From contig JBGRQA010000004.1 in assembly GCA_041725895.1 (NCBI GenBank), positions 1-64,000 of the forward strand: DNA of 64,000 nt, read 5' to 3'. Below the pieces are notes generated by a model. It saw only the letters and a list, made by a program, of their open reading frames with translations. It ran no database searches and was not told where the DNA came from. Every line of letters starts with the position of its first letter. Positions within the stretch are counted from its first letter, which is position 1. Source of the DNA: JBGRQA01 sp041725895 (GTDB lineage Bacteria > Bacteroidota > Bacteroidia > Bacteroidales > Marinifilaceae). Both the position numbers and the translations under genes were made by a program. Positions 1-7,376 of the stretch are shown here, piece after piece.

Positions 1-243
1 CATGGAGAAGTGGTAGCGGATAGTGGAGTACTAAAAGTTAAGCCGGGCGATATCCTACGATTTCCGGCTGGAGAAAAGGGAGTACATCAATTAAGGAATA
101 CATCAGATAGTGAAACTCTAAAATATTTAGACATTGGAACAGCCAGCTTACCTGATGTAGTATTTATGCCAGCAGATAGAAAGGTTTTATCTTTCGCAGG
201 TGAATCTGGACAAGATAAAGTGTGGTCTTATAAAAATTTGTAA
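1..243 (+). CDS. Cupin-domain protein, 3' part (5' end outside window)
   Basis: The reading frame is open from base 1 and ends at TAA 241-243. The 80 visible residues look like the second half of a small cupin: a run reading VKPGDILRFPAGEKGVHQLRN matches the second cupin motif, where a Pro-Ala-Gly turn is followed by the His that normally binds metal. The GTG at 10 is internal, because the frame continues upstream of it. The substrate cannot be told. The gene is followed at 282 by the first attC-like repeat, so it appears to be the first (partial) cassette gene of the array. Confidence 0.75.
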   Translation, partial: HGEVVADSGVLKVKPGDILRFPAGEKGVHQLRNTSDSETLKYLDIGTASLPDVVFMPADRKVLSFAGESGQDKVWSYKNL

Positions 244-281
244 ATGGGTATTGTGGGAGGGTTTAAATAGAAAACCCAGCA

Positions 282-432
282 GCTAACAGCGGGTCATAGC
301 GCATGCCGCGTCCTGATAGCTGCCGGGATGGCTCGGCTGGAGTAAAAAGTGCACAGTTGAACGACAATACTAAAAACAACAGACCTGTCCCGATGCATCG
401 GGAGCACGACGCCATACCCGCGAAACATTAAC
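282..432 (+). repeat. attC-like cassette repeat R1 (full-length type A)
   Basis: About 150 bp between the cupin stop and the next gene. It opens with GCTAACAGCGGGTCATAGCG and closes with GAGCACGACGCCATACCCGC followed by AACATTAAC (424-432). The GCGGGT arm at the left pairs with ACCCGC at the right. The interior holds a perfect 14-base palindrome CCCGATGCATCGGG (389-402) and a small GCCG/CGGC hairpin. It is closely similar to R2 along its whole length. I read it as a recombination-site-like element; nothing in it looks coding. Confidence 0.75.
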
Positions 433-468
433 ATTCATTAAAAAATGTAGAAACAGCCAGAACTGACT

Positions 469-1128
469 ATGAAAAAAATAGCATTAATAATTGTCGGTCT
501 TATATTAGTCAACCTTTCTTTCGGACAGCCCCAGAATAAAAATGATTTCTATACCTCATTAGTGGCTCAACTTGACACTATACATCAGTCAGATCAAAAA
601 TACCGTGTACACATAAATGAGTTGATACAAAAATCTCGTTCCGAATCTGAGAATATGGAATTAATAAATCTGATTGAATTAATGAATGAAAAAGACTCAA
701 TAAACCTCCATAAAATTGAGAAAATACTAGATAAACATGGGTGGCTGGGAGCAGATGTTATAGGAGAACAAGGAAACAAAACATTATTCCTTGTGATTCA
801 GCATTCAGATCTTGAAACTCAACTTAAATATCTACCGATGATGCGAGAAGCTGTCAAAAAAGGGGATGCTAAAGGAAAAGATTTTGCACTTTTAGAAGAT
901 AGAATTGCTATAAAACAAGGGAATAGACAGATATATGGAAGTCAAATTAAAATAGATGGTGACGAGTTTTATGTTTATCCAATAATTGAACCAGAAAAAG
1001 TAAATGAAAGACGCGCAGAGGTCGGACTTGAACCCATAGAAGACTATGTCAAACATGTTGGCATAATCTGGAATGTTGAAAAACACAAAGAGAAAACAAA
1101 AAGAATAGAGTCACAAAAAGAAGAATAA
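469..1128 (+). CDS. Exported DUF6624-family protein
   Basis: A 219-aa protein with an N-terminal signal peptide (hydrophobic residues 4-18, then FGQ). The body resembles the DUF6624 family: a helical N-terminal half with 'DKHGWLG', then a conserved 'IQHSDLETQLKYLP' stretch, an 'LLEDRIAIKQGNRQIYGSQ' block near residues 145-163, and a C-terminal 'ERRAEVGLEPIEDY'. The family has no established biochemical role. It is a single gene lying between repeats R1 and R2, with 36 bp between the R1 end and the ATG. The family call rests on remembered motifs, so it is good but not certain. Confidence 0.75.
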   Translation: MKKIALIIVGLILVNLSFGQPQNKNDFYTSLVAQLDTIHQSDQKYRVHINELIQKSRSESENMELINLIELMNEKDSINLHKIEKILDKHGWLGADVIGEQGNKTLFLVIQHSDLETQLKYLPMMREAVKKGDAKGKDFALLEDRIAIKQGNRQIYGSQIKIDGDEFYVYPIIEPEKVNERRAEVGLEPIEDYVKHVGIIWNVEKHKEKTKRIESQKEE

Positions 1129-1133
1129 CGAAT

Positions 1134-1283
1134 GCTAACAGCAGGTCATAGCACATGCCGCGTCCTGATAGCTGCCGGAATGGCTCGGCTGGATGCAGAA
1201 GTGCACAGTTGAACAACAGAACTATAAGCAACAAACCTAAGGGATGGATCGGGAGCACGACGCCATACCCGCGAAACAATTTG
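1134..1283 (+). repeat. attC-like cassette repeat R2 (full-length type A)
   Basis: Begins 5 bases after the DUF6624 stop with GCTAACAGCAGGTCATAGCA and ends GACGCCATACCCGCGAAAC then AACAATTTG (1275-1283). It is nearly collinear with R1 over about 145 bp, including AAGTGCACAGTTGAAC in the middle and ATCGGGAGCACGACGCCATA near the end. The terminal core is more degenerate than in R1. Confidence 0.75.
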
Positions 1284-1453
1284 GATGCATTCTTTCTTAA
1301 ACTTCCTTTTAGCAGTATTTAAGCTGAAGTATATTGATAAAAAACTCAAATACTTAAGAATTGCACAAATTGCTGTTTTGATAAAAGCAATTGCCTAGCA
1401 CAGTATAAAAAAGAATATTATAATTACAATCGTTTTAGTAAAAAGGAAAAACT

Positions 1454-2296
1454 ATGTCAAAATTTAAGGCAAATGTAGTGATTGGGTCTTTATTGTTAGG
1501 TCTGACAATATTAGTTCTATATCACTTTATAAATATTCATAATAAGGATGTTGAAATGGTCTTTGTAAATGGAGGAAAATTCACTATGGGGAGTGTAGGA
1601 GGTAGCGATTTTGAGTTGCCTAGACATAAAGTATCTGTTCATGATTTTTATATAAGTAAATATGAAATAACCAATCTTCAGTTTTGCAATTTTATAAATG
1701 AAGTAGGAAATCAGAATGAAAATGGGATAGAATGGTTGTGTATTGAGAACAAAAAGTGCGAAATTGAAAAAAATGCGGATCTATTTCAACCCAAGGCTGG
1801 TAAAGAAAATCATCCTGTAATTTGTGTTTCATGGTATGGGGCTAATGCTTATTGTGATTGGGCAGGAGGTAGACTTCCTACCGAAGCCGAATGGGAGTAT
1901 GCAGCCTTAGGAGGTAATGCCGGTATTTATAATATATATTCCGGTTCTATTCATCCTGAAAAAGTGGCTTGGTTCACTAAGAATTCTTTCAGGTTAGGCA
2001 AGAATCATCCAGATTATGGTGTACATAGAGTAGGTGCTAAAGAACCTAATGAACTAGGGATATATGATATGTCTGGAAATGTATGGGAGTGGTGTTCTGA
2101 TTGGTTCGACGAATCATACTATAAAATTAGTCCCACCTTTAATCCCAAAGGGCCAAAAACAGGAACCAAACGCGTTCTACGTGGCGGTTCCTGGGAAACT
2201 CATAATTACTATTGTCGTGTGGCTTTTCGATATCGTTTGGAGCCAAATGTAGCCGATAATTACTACTATGTAGGATTTCGACTTGTAAGAAATTGA
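1454..2296 (+). CDS. Membrane-anchored FGE-sulfatase (SUMF1-fold) protein
   Basis: A 280-aa protein: one N-terminal transmembrane anchor (about residues 9-27), then a complete formylglycine-generating-enzyme fold. Visible family blocks are GGKFTMGS (about 42-49), HPVICVSWYGANAYCDWAGG with GGRLPTEAEWEYA, YDMSGNVWEWCSDW, RVLRGGSW and a terminal VGFRLVRN. True FGEs use two cysteines after the RGGS motif; here the first position is Thr (RGGSWETHNYYC) and only the second Cys remains. It is therefore more likely a non-FGE member of the fold (sensor, lectin-like or motility-related). It has a 170-bp leader after R2, long for this array. Confidence 0.8.
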   Translation: MSKFKANVVIGSLLLGLTILVLYHFINIHNKDVEMVFVNGGKFTMGSVGGSDFELPRHKVSVHDFYISKYEITNLQFCNFINEVGNQNENGIEWLCIENKKCEIEKNADLFQPKAGKENHPVICVSWYGANAYCDWAGGRLPTEAEWEYAALGGNAGIYNIYSGSIHPEKVAWFTKNSFRLGKNHPDYGVHRVGAKEPNELGIYDMSGNVWEWCSDWFDESYYKISPTFNPKGPKTGTKRVLRGGSWETHNYYCRVAFRYRLEPNVADNYYYVGFRLVRN

Positions 2297-2304
2297 ATAG
2301 GTTA

Positions 2305-2398
2305 GCCTAAATAAAGTAGCACCCATAAGAATAAAATTTATAGTATCTATGGTGATCAGTTTTAGAGGCAAGGGGTCCGCCTTTCGCGTAACGTTATG
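2305..2398 (+). repeat. Degenerate cassette boundary R3 (weak)
   Basis: The spacer after the FGE-fold gene lacks the type A body. It does end in GCGTAACGTTATGC (core AACGTTATG at 2390-2398), preceded by an AGGC...GCCT hairpin (2365-2383). A possible eroded left box is GCCTAAA near 2305. It is called a boundary because the same AACGTT core ends R5 and R13; the left limit is a guess. Confidence 0.4.
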
Positions 2399-2454
2399 CA
2401 ACATGCAAAAAAGGCAGCTGCATTATTGGTTGCTAGAAAAAGAATTTTCAAATA

Positions 2455-2856
2455 ATGAAGAATAAAAAACAAAAGTTTTACCTGACAATAGCATTTATTG
2501 TATTAGCTTCCTCTCAATTATTGACACACTTTTACAGACCATTCATTTATAGTAGCAAGATAAATGACTATGGTTTTGCAGATACTATAGGAAGTCTCGT
2601 ATCTGTGATTGGGATTTGCTTTCTCTTTTGGGGAACTGAAAATTATTCAAACAAAGAAAAGAATAAACATATTTTTCTTGCCACAATTATTTACAGCGTA
2701 ATTTGGGAACCTCTTGGGTTGTTAGGAATTCATGGAACATTTGATTGGAAAGATATTATCGCAACCTTTATTAGTGGAATTATTACTTTCCTTTTGAAAG
2801 AAATTATCGAAAAGAAAATAGATAGGTCAGATAAACCTGAAACAAAAATTTCATAA
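2455..2856 (+). CDS. Small multi-pass membrane protein, unknown
   Basis: A 133-aa protein with about four hydrophobic helices (near residues 8-27, 45-60, 72-90 and 98-115) and a charged, Lys-rich C-terminus. I recognise no family. It sits as a single gene between boundary R3 and repeat R4, in the same direction as its neighbours, and probably depends on transcription from elsewhere in the array. The ATG at 2455 is 57 bases after the R3 core and is the first start in frame. Confidence 0.6.
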   Translation: MKNKKQKFYLTIAFIVLASSQLLTHFYRPFIYSSKINDYGFADTIGSLVSVIGICFLFWGTENYSNKEKNKHIFLATIIYSVIWEPLGLLGIHGTFDWKDIIATFISGIITFLLKEIIEKKIDRSDKPETKIS

Positions 2857-2884
2857 ACCACGGTAAAATGAAAATGTACAATGG

Positions 2885-3023
2885 CACAACAGCGGGTAGT
2901 AGCGCATGCTGCGGTTCGGCTCGTCTGAGTACGAAAGTGAGAATTTGAACGACAGAACAAGAAGCAACAAACCTGTCCCGATGCATCAGGGGCATGAGGC
3001 AATCCTCACTGAATATTAGCACA
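2885..3023 (+). repeat. attC-like cassette repeat R4 (type A)
   Basis: Begins CACAACAGCGGGTAGTAGCG 28 bases after the preceding stop. It shares the middle (TTTGAACGACAGAACAAGAA), then CCTGTCCCGATGCATC, and ends GAATATTAGCACA. The last block is shared almost exactly with R7, while R1 and R2 end differently. Confidence 0.7.
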
Positions 3024-3039
3024 CATTGAAATATAATAT

Positions 3040-3636
3040 ATGAATGCACCCAACCTACTAGTTGTGAAAAAAGGATTACTAATTACTATTTGTACGATTG
3101 TTTTTATTGGTTGCAATAAGAAGGAATCAAATGAGAATTTTGAACAACTAAAAGAAGAGTTTCACGGTAAATATGAATTGATTTCTTCTGTTTCCAAAGA
3201 TTCCATAGATTTAAATATGGATGGTACCGCCTCAACGAACCTGCTTCTTGAAAATCCCCAGATTTCAAATTCTAGTCTGGAAATAAGGATTTTAAATGAT
3301 CAAAAACAATTATTTGAGGAAAAATGGCCTGTCGAAACGATCTTAACACCCAGCGGTGGAACTTTGGATCCAGGCAGTTACCATTCCTCATACAGTATTC
3401 TATATGCTTTATATATAAATCCCTTTACTTGTCGATTTGATGATGATTTTAAATCGATACATTTACTTGAAGATATCCGGAAGAATTCGACAAATACGTT
3501 AATAAGTATAGAATCAATAATAATTGAAGGAAATAAAACCATAAAAGTGACAACCATTCGAAAATTATATACAAAGAAGGGATGGATTACGACAAAAATA
3601 GAATCTCGATACAAACGATACACCATTATCACATAA
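3040..3636 (+). CDS. Predicted lipoprotein, unknown
   Basis: A 198-aa ORF. A start at the GTG at 3064 gives VKKGLLITICTIVFIGCNKK, a clean lipoprotein signal peptide with lipobox IGC; the ATG at 3040 adds eight residues ahead of it. Which is used is unclear. The mature part has 'FHGKYELISSVSKDSIDLNMDG' near the start and a mixed alpha/beta character, reminiscent of lipocalin-like or META-like exported domains, but I cannot assign a family. It lies between repeats R4 and R5. Confidence 0.65.
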   Translation: MNAPNLLVVKKGLLITICTIVFIGCNKKESNENFEQLKEEFHGKYELISSVSKDSIDLNMDGTASTNLLLENPQISNSSLEIRILNDQKQLFEEKWPVETILTPSGGTLDPGSYHSSYSILYALYINPFTCRFDDDFKSIHLLEDIRKNSTNTLISIESIIIEGNKTIKVTTIRKLYTKKGWITTKIESRYKRYTIIT

Positions 3637-3645
3637 AATTTACAG

Positions 3646-3780
3646 GCGCTAACAGCCAATCATAAAAAATTGTCGAGCTAGTGATTACACGAGAATCGAA
3701 TGCTTTTAAACAGCTTGCCAATTGGTTCGATGATGACGAGTCTTGAAACCGGCAACTTTTATACTGCCGTTACGTTAGTA
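3646..3780 (+). repeat. attC-like cassette repeat R5 (type B, different body)
   Basis: Flanked by GGCGCTAAC on the left and ACGTTAGTACC on the right. These ends are inverted repeats (CTAAC against GTTAG), as the outer boxes of integron attC sites are. The interior is unlike type A but is also self-complementary in places (ATCGAA at about 3695 against TTCGAT at about 3726). It begins 10 bases after the lipoprotein stop. Confidence 0.55.
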
Positions 3781-3830
3781 CCAGGTTGTAAAAAACAGAT
3801 AGATTGATCCCAAACCAATATGCATATTAT

Positions 3831-4622
3831 ATGAAGTTTTTGATTCCAATATTATTCTTCACAATTCCTTTTTACTCTTTCGGACAATCGGTTACCGATT
3901 CTGTGAATGCACGAATTCAGTATCTTATTGATAAGAATAGTAAAGTGAAAATCACAAAATCCGAGACAGATGAATTGCGAAATTACGGATACTCGATTCA
4001 GAACAAAGGTTTTATTCTTGTGGAAAATAAAAGTGATTACCACAATGCTTTGATACCAATAGACAGTGCTATAGCATTTTGGACCTCCATTAAGGATGTA
4101 GGAAATGAGGCAAATCTCAGGAAATACAAAGGAATGATACTTGGTAATCTGCATCGGTTTAAGGAAGGTAAGTTGGAGATCAGACGAGCAATCGAATTGT
4201 TTAAAAAAATAAATTTTGACCCTGGTGTTGCAGTATCTCAATATGACATGTCACAGGTTTTTGATTTGGAAAACAACCTTGATTCAGCCTTGATTTATCA
4301 AAAACAAGCCACTGCATTCTGGTTTAATAGGAAAGATACAAACAGAATAATTGCTAATAATACTCAAATGATTCATTTGTATCGTAGGTTGAAGAAATAC
4401 GCCAAGGCTATAGAAATTCAGAAAATAAATGAGACTTTGTTGAAAGCTGAGGAACATTGGAATCCCACTATCAATTTTTACTACGTCTCCTATATCCTAT
4501 TTGAGGAGACAGAGAACAAAGACAAAGCTGATTCATTCAAGAATCTTTACCACAACAAACTTGAAGCATTAAGGAATGAAGGGATTAATAGTAAATCATT
4601 CTACGATAGGAGTTCGAAATAA
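3831..4622 (+). CDS. Exported TPR-like protein, unknown
   Basis: The start chosen is the ATG at 3831, which gives 263 aa with a clear signal peptide (KFLIPILFFTIPFYSFGQ); the TTG at 3804 would only add a hydrophilic extension. The mature protein is helical with TPR-like pairs ('ALIPIDSAIAFWTSIKDVGN', 'RFKEGKLEIRRAIELFKKIN', 'LDSALIYQKQATAFWFNRKD', 'KYAKAIEIQKINETLLKAEE'), each about 40 residues apart. It probably acts as a periplasmic scaffold or as an orphan sensor-like TPR domain. It lies between R5 and R6. Confidence 0.7.
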   Translation: MKFLIPILFFTIPFYSFGQSVTDSVNARIQYLIDKNSKVKITKSETDELRNYGYSIQNKGFILVENKSDYHNALIPIDSAIAFWTSIKDVGNEANLRKYKGMILGNLHRFKEGKLEIRRAIELFKKINFDPGVAVSQYDMSQVFDLENNLDSALIYQKQATAFWFNRKDTNRIIANNTQMIHLYRRLKKYAKAIEIQKINETLLKAEEHWNPTINFYYVSYILFEETENKDKADSFKNLYHNKLEALRNEGINSKSFYDRSSK

Positions 4623-4644
4623 GATAATTAATTCCCAGCCGCTT

Positions 4645-4733
4645 GCTAGCAGCAGAGCTTGGCGCATGCTTCGGTTCGGCTGGTTTACAAAGTGCACAGT
4701 TGAACAGCAGAACTAGAAACATCAAACCTTTAA
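4645..4733 (+). repeat. attC-like cassette repeat R6 (shortened type A)
   Basis: Starts GCTAGCAGCAGAGCTTGGCG, has CATGCTTCGGTTCGGCTGG and AAGTGCACAGTTGAACAGCA, then AGAAACATCAAACCTTTAA. The right arm (the ATCGGGAGCACGACGCCATA part) is absent, so it looks deleted between the ACAACAAACC block and the core. The next ORF begins only 11 bases later. Confidence 0.65.
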
Positions 4734-4743
4734 TATACACTAC

Positions 4744-5268
4744 ATGAATAATTATACAATACTTAGAACTTTCTCCTTACTATTGCTGTTTTCTATATTC
4801 AGCAACAACCTAAAATCGCAAGAAAAAATATATTCCAAAGATGTTGCATCGATCGAAAATATTGTTGATGCAGTACTCGAGTCATTGTCTGGAGATAAAG
4901 GAGTTGAAAGGGACTGGAAAAGATTTCGTAATCTTTTTCTTCCCACAGCACAAATAAATGCCGTGTTCCACAAAAATGATAGCTCATGGATCAAGATACA
5001 TACTATAGATGAGTTTATTGACATAGCCGGAACATGGTATAAGGACAATGGGTTTAGGGAATACTCCTACAAAAATCAAATCGACATTTTTGGAAATATA
5101 GCTCAGGTCTTCCAATCCTATGGAGCCAAACTTTCTGACGGCGTCGAAATTGATAGAGGAATAAATAGTTTTCAGTTGGTATATGATAAAGAAAGATGGT
5201 GGGTTGTAAATATTATTTGGGATAGTGAGACCCAAAAGCACAAAATCCCTAAGAAATATTTAGAATAA
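4744..5268 (+). CDS. Exported NTF2/SnoaL-like protein
   Basis: A 174-aa protein with a signal peptide (about residues 8-26, LLLLFSIFSNNLKSQ). The mature part has the NTF2-like plan: an N-terminal helix pair (IENIVDAVLESLSGDKG), 'RFRNLFLPTAQI', a middle helix 'TIDEFIDIAGTWYKDNGF', and then strands ending 'RGINSFQLVYDKERWWVVNIIWDSE'. Such domains bind or isomerise small molecules; none can be named here. It lies between R6 and R7 as a single-gene cassette. Confidence 0.7.
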   Translation: MNNYTILRTFSLLLLFSIFSNNLKSQEKIYSKDVASIENIVDAVLESLSGDKGVERDWKRFRNLFLPTAQINAVFHKNDSSWIKIHTIDEFIDIAGTWYKDNGFREYSYKNQIDIFGNIAQVFQSYGAKLSDGVEIDRGINSFQLVYDKERWWVVNIIWDSETQKHKIPKKYLE

Positions 5269-5274
5269 AAGAGG

Positions 5275-5385
5275 CACAACAGCGGGGTTTAGCGCATGCC
5301 GTGTTACGACTTGGCTGGATTACAAAGTGTACAATTGAACGACAGAACCAGAAACAACAAATCTTTCCCGGAGAATATTAGCGCA
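5275..5385 (+). repeat. attC-like cassette repeat R7 (type A, shortened right arm)
   Basis: Begins CACAACAGCGGGGTTTAGCG six bases after the stop. It continues CATGCCGTGTTACGACTTGG, AAGTGTACAATTGAACGACA, AGAAACAACAAATC, and ends GAGAATATTAGCGCA. The ending matches that of R4; the central palindrome and the AGCACGACG block are missing. Confidence 0.65.
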
Positions 5386-5416
5386 AAGGAAAAGAGAAAC
5401 ACCTAATGATATTGAA

Positions 5417-6268
5417 ATGAAAACATATTTATTATTACTCGTAATATTAGCCACACCTATCTATTTGAAATCTCAAAACAATTTTGACGATAACTCTGAA
5501 ATTGTTCAAAAATCATTAAAAGGACTTAAGCTAATAGACGACCAATGGGTTTGCGAGAAAATATTCTGCATTGAAGATGAGAATGAACATTTTATTTTTG
5601 CAAAACAGGTTAAAGATAAAGTGTTTGCAGTAAGTGAAATTTGGATCGGTAATCAAATCAATTACTACCTGAATGTGTTTTCTTTGCATTCAACAAATAC
5701 AGATAGAGTTAAATTAAGCGATGCCAGGCGTGTTTTATTCAATAACTCGAACTTTATAGTAAAGAATAACCATGTAAATGTATTTGTTTCGAATAACAGA
5801 ATAGTGGAATATCAGTATGATCTTCGATTAGAGAAACTATCGAATGTATATTCCCAAAAAATTACAGGAAATGTTTCAAGTGCCGAAACCTTTGCTTCCT
5901 CCTTTCAATCACCTTCGGGTAAACTAAAAGTTGAATTTATGGATGTAAACCTAATATTGCACAAAATGAAACTTGTAGAGAATGATTGGGATCGTTACGA
6001 TACAACTTCGGATACGCTCATCTCGCAAATTTATGAGGGTTCATGGTCGTTTGGGATGGGAGTTTGGAGCAAAGATGAGACCAAATTCTATTTTGACAAT
6101 TCGGGAGCTGTTGCTTGTATTTGGGAACTAGATATAGCAAAAATGACATTGAACAAAATTGTTCCTGAACATGAAGCTTTCAACCCAATAATACTGGAAA
6201 TTGATAAGGAAAAAGTATTAGGATATCTTGTTGGCAATTGCATTATGGTAGCGAAACCCAAGCAATAG
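5417..6268 (+). CDS. Exported protein, possible beta-propeller-like, unknown
   Basis: A 283-aa protein with an N-terminal signal peptide (MKTYLLLLVILATPIYLKSQ). The mature part is rich in beta-strand-like stretches with aromatic residues and repeated short turns ('VKNNHVNVFVSNNRIVEYQY', 'KDETKFYFDNSGAVACIWEL'), as in WD40- or propeller-type proteins, but I see no countable blade motif. No family recognised. It is a single gene between R7 and R8. Confidence 0.6.
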   Translation: MKTYLLLLVILATPIYLKSQNNFDDNSEIVQKSLKGLKLIDDQWVCEKIFCIEDENEHFIFAKQVKDKVFAVSEIWIGNQINYYLNVFSLHSTNTDRVKLSDARRVLFNNSNFIVKNNHVNVFVSNNRIVEYQYDLRLEKLSNVYSQKITGNVSSAETFASSFQSPSGKLKVEFMDVNLILHKMKLVENDWDRYDTTSDTLISQIYEGSWSFGMGVWSKDETKFYFDNSGAVACIWELDIAKMTLNKIVPEHEAFNPIILEIDKEKVLGYLVGNCIMVAKPKQ

Positions 6269-6302
6269 AATACCAATTCTAAACGATGCAATACACGAAA
6301 CG

Positions 6303-6462
6303 GCTCAACTCAAGCAGATCATAAAACATCCCAGGTCTCAAGATGGAAAGAAACGGGATGGCTCGACTGAATGCGGAAGTACAGATTTGAACGACAGAAT
6401 CAGAAACAACAGAGCTGTTAGGATGTGTCGACAGCACAATGTCAAACCCGCCCAAAGTTACC
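6303..6462 (+). repeat. attC-like cassette repeat R8 (full length, diverged type A)
   Basis: GCTCAAC (6303-6309), a fit to the integron R'' consensus RYYYAAC, is followed by AGCAGATCATAAAACATCCC. The middle carries GGGATGGCTCGACTGAATGC, TTTGAACGACAGAATCAGAA and ACAACAGAGC. The right end is CAGCACAATGTCAAACCCGC, then AAAGTTACC (6454-6462). It is the most diverged of the full-length copies. The next gene's in-frame ATG at 6439 falls inside this repeat, which argues for the later start. Confidence 0.65.
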
Positions 6463-6486
6463 AACCATAAAAAGGAGCAGTACCAG

Positions 6487-7206
6487 ATGATAAAAACAAG
6501 AGACAACAAATACAACGGCACAATAATTGATAGTACAAATCTCCCTAAGGATGCTGAGAAATTCAAACAGGAGATGATACGGATCATAGACTCTGCGGAA
6601 AGCAGAGAACTTTTGTGGATTAAAATACCTATTGAGGATTCTGATTGCATTCCGGTACTGACGAAAATGGATTTTGAATTTCATCACTGTGATGAACGAA
6701 ACTTAATGTTAATAAAAAGGTTGAAGCCGGATTCTTTCGTGCCCACAAGTAAAAATTTTATTGTAGGAGTTGGGGCGATTGTACTTAAAGATGGAAAACT
6801 ATTGGTTGTTAAAGATCGATTTTCGGTTGGATACAAGCTTCCCAGTGGACATATCGATAGAAATGAATCAATAAAAGATGCCTTAAAAAGAGAAGTGGCC
6901 GAGGAAACAGGCATCGATATTGAATTTGAATCGATCGTAAATTTAGGCCATTTTAAAAATGGACAATTTGGCGAATCCAATCTATACATTGTTTGTACAG
7001 CCAAAGCTCGTTCGGAAAACATTGAGATTAATGATTTATCAGAAATTTTGGAGGCGAAATGGATCGCTCCCGATGATTTTATAAATTCAGGTAATGTAAA
7101 CACTTACAATAAAAGTGTAGTTCGAGCTGCTATAAACAACAAAGAGTTAAAACTGAAGGAACAAGAGATTGAATTAAGAGTACCTGATGGAGAGGTGTTT
7201 TTTTAG
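6487..7206 (+). CDS. NUDIX hydrolase with pre-NUDIX domain
   Basis: The start at 6487 is preferred over the ATG at 6439 because it follows AAAAAGGAG at a proper distance and avoids running through repeat R8; this gives 239 aa. The N-terminal part (to about residue 75) resembles the pre-NUDIX domain of NUDT6-like proteins ('SRELLWIKIPIEDSDCIPVL'). The catalytic part holds the Nudix box: GHIDRNESIKDALKREVAEE followed by TGID. Substrate is likely a nucleoside diphosphate derivative, not determinable. It is the best-defined enzyme of the cassette series. Confidence 0.9.
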   Translation: MIKTRDNKYNGTIIDSTNLPKDAEKFKQEMIRIIDSAESRELLWIKIPIEDSDCIPVLTKMDFEFHHCDERNLMLIKRLKPDSFVPTSKNFIVGVGAIVLKDGKLLVVKDRFSVGYKLPSGHIDRNESIKDALKREVAEETGIDIEFESIVNLGHFKNGQFGESNLYIVCTAKARSENIEINDLSEILEAKWIAPDDFINSGNVNTYNKSVVRAAINNKELKLKEQEIELRVPDGEVFF

Positions 7207-7227
7207 GTCTCAAAATTATAAATCTGG

Positions 7228-7356
7228 GTTGGTAACACTGCAGGTTGGGCGTGGAAGTAGTCAGATCAAGAATTGGAACCTGTTTCCGATCTGCTAGGAG
7301 TTGATCCGTTGGAGACCCGCAATCCCCTCCCCTGCTTGTACGTAGTTGTTGACACC
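7228..7356 (+). repeat. Possible cassette boundary R9 (type C, unlike the others)
   Basis: The spacer after the NUDIX gene has no type A body. It does have opposed ends (GGTAACACTGCAGG on the left, CCTGC...GTAGTTGTTGACACC on the right) and an inner CAGATC...GATCTG hairpin (7261-7292). By position and length (about 130 bp) it replaces a repeat. The assignment rests on this layout only. Confidence 0.35.
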
Positions 7357-7376
7357 CTTATAAAAAAAGACAGAAC

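Noticed and set aside
1454..2296. Naming the cassette gene a true sulfatase-modifying enzyme.
   Set aside because: One of the two catalytic Cys is missing, so only the fold is claimed.
2297..2404. A full type A repeat after the FGE-fold gene.
   Set aside because: Apart from the AACGTTATG end box, none of the type A blocks can be aligned; it is kept only as a weak boundary.
6439..6486. Sixteen-residue N-terminal extension of the NUDIX protein.
   Set aside because: It would be encoded by repeat R8; the ATG at 6487 has a good AAAGGAG site.
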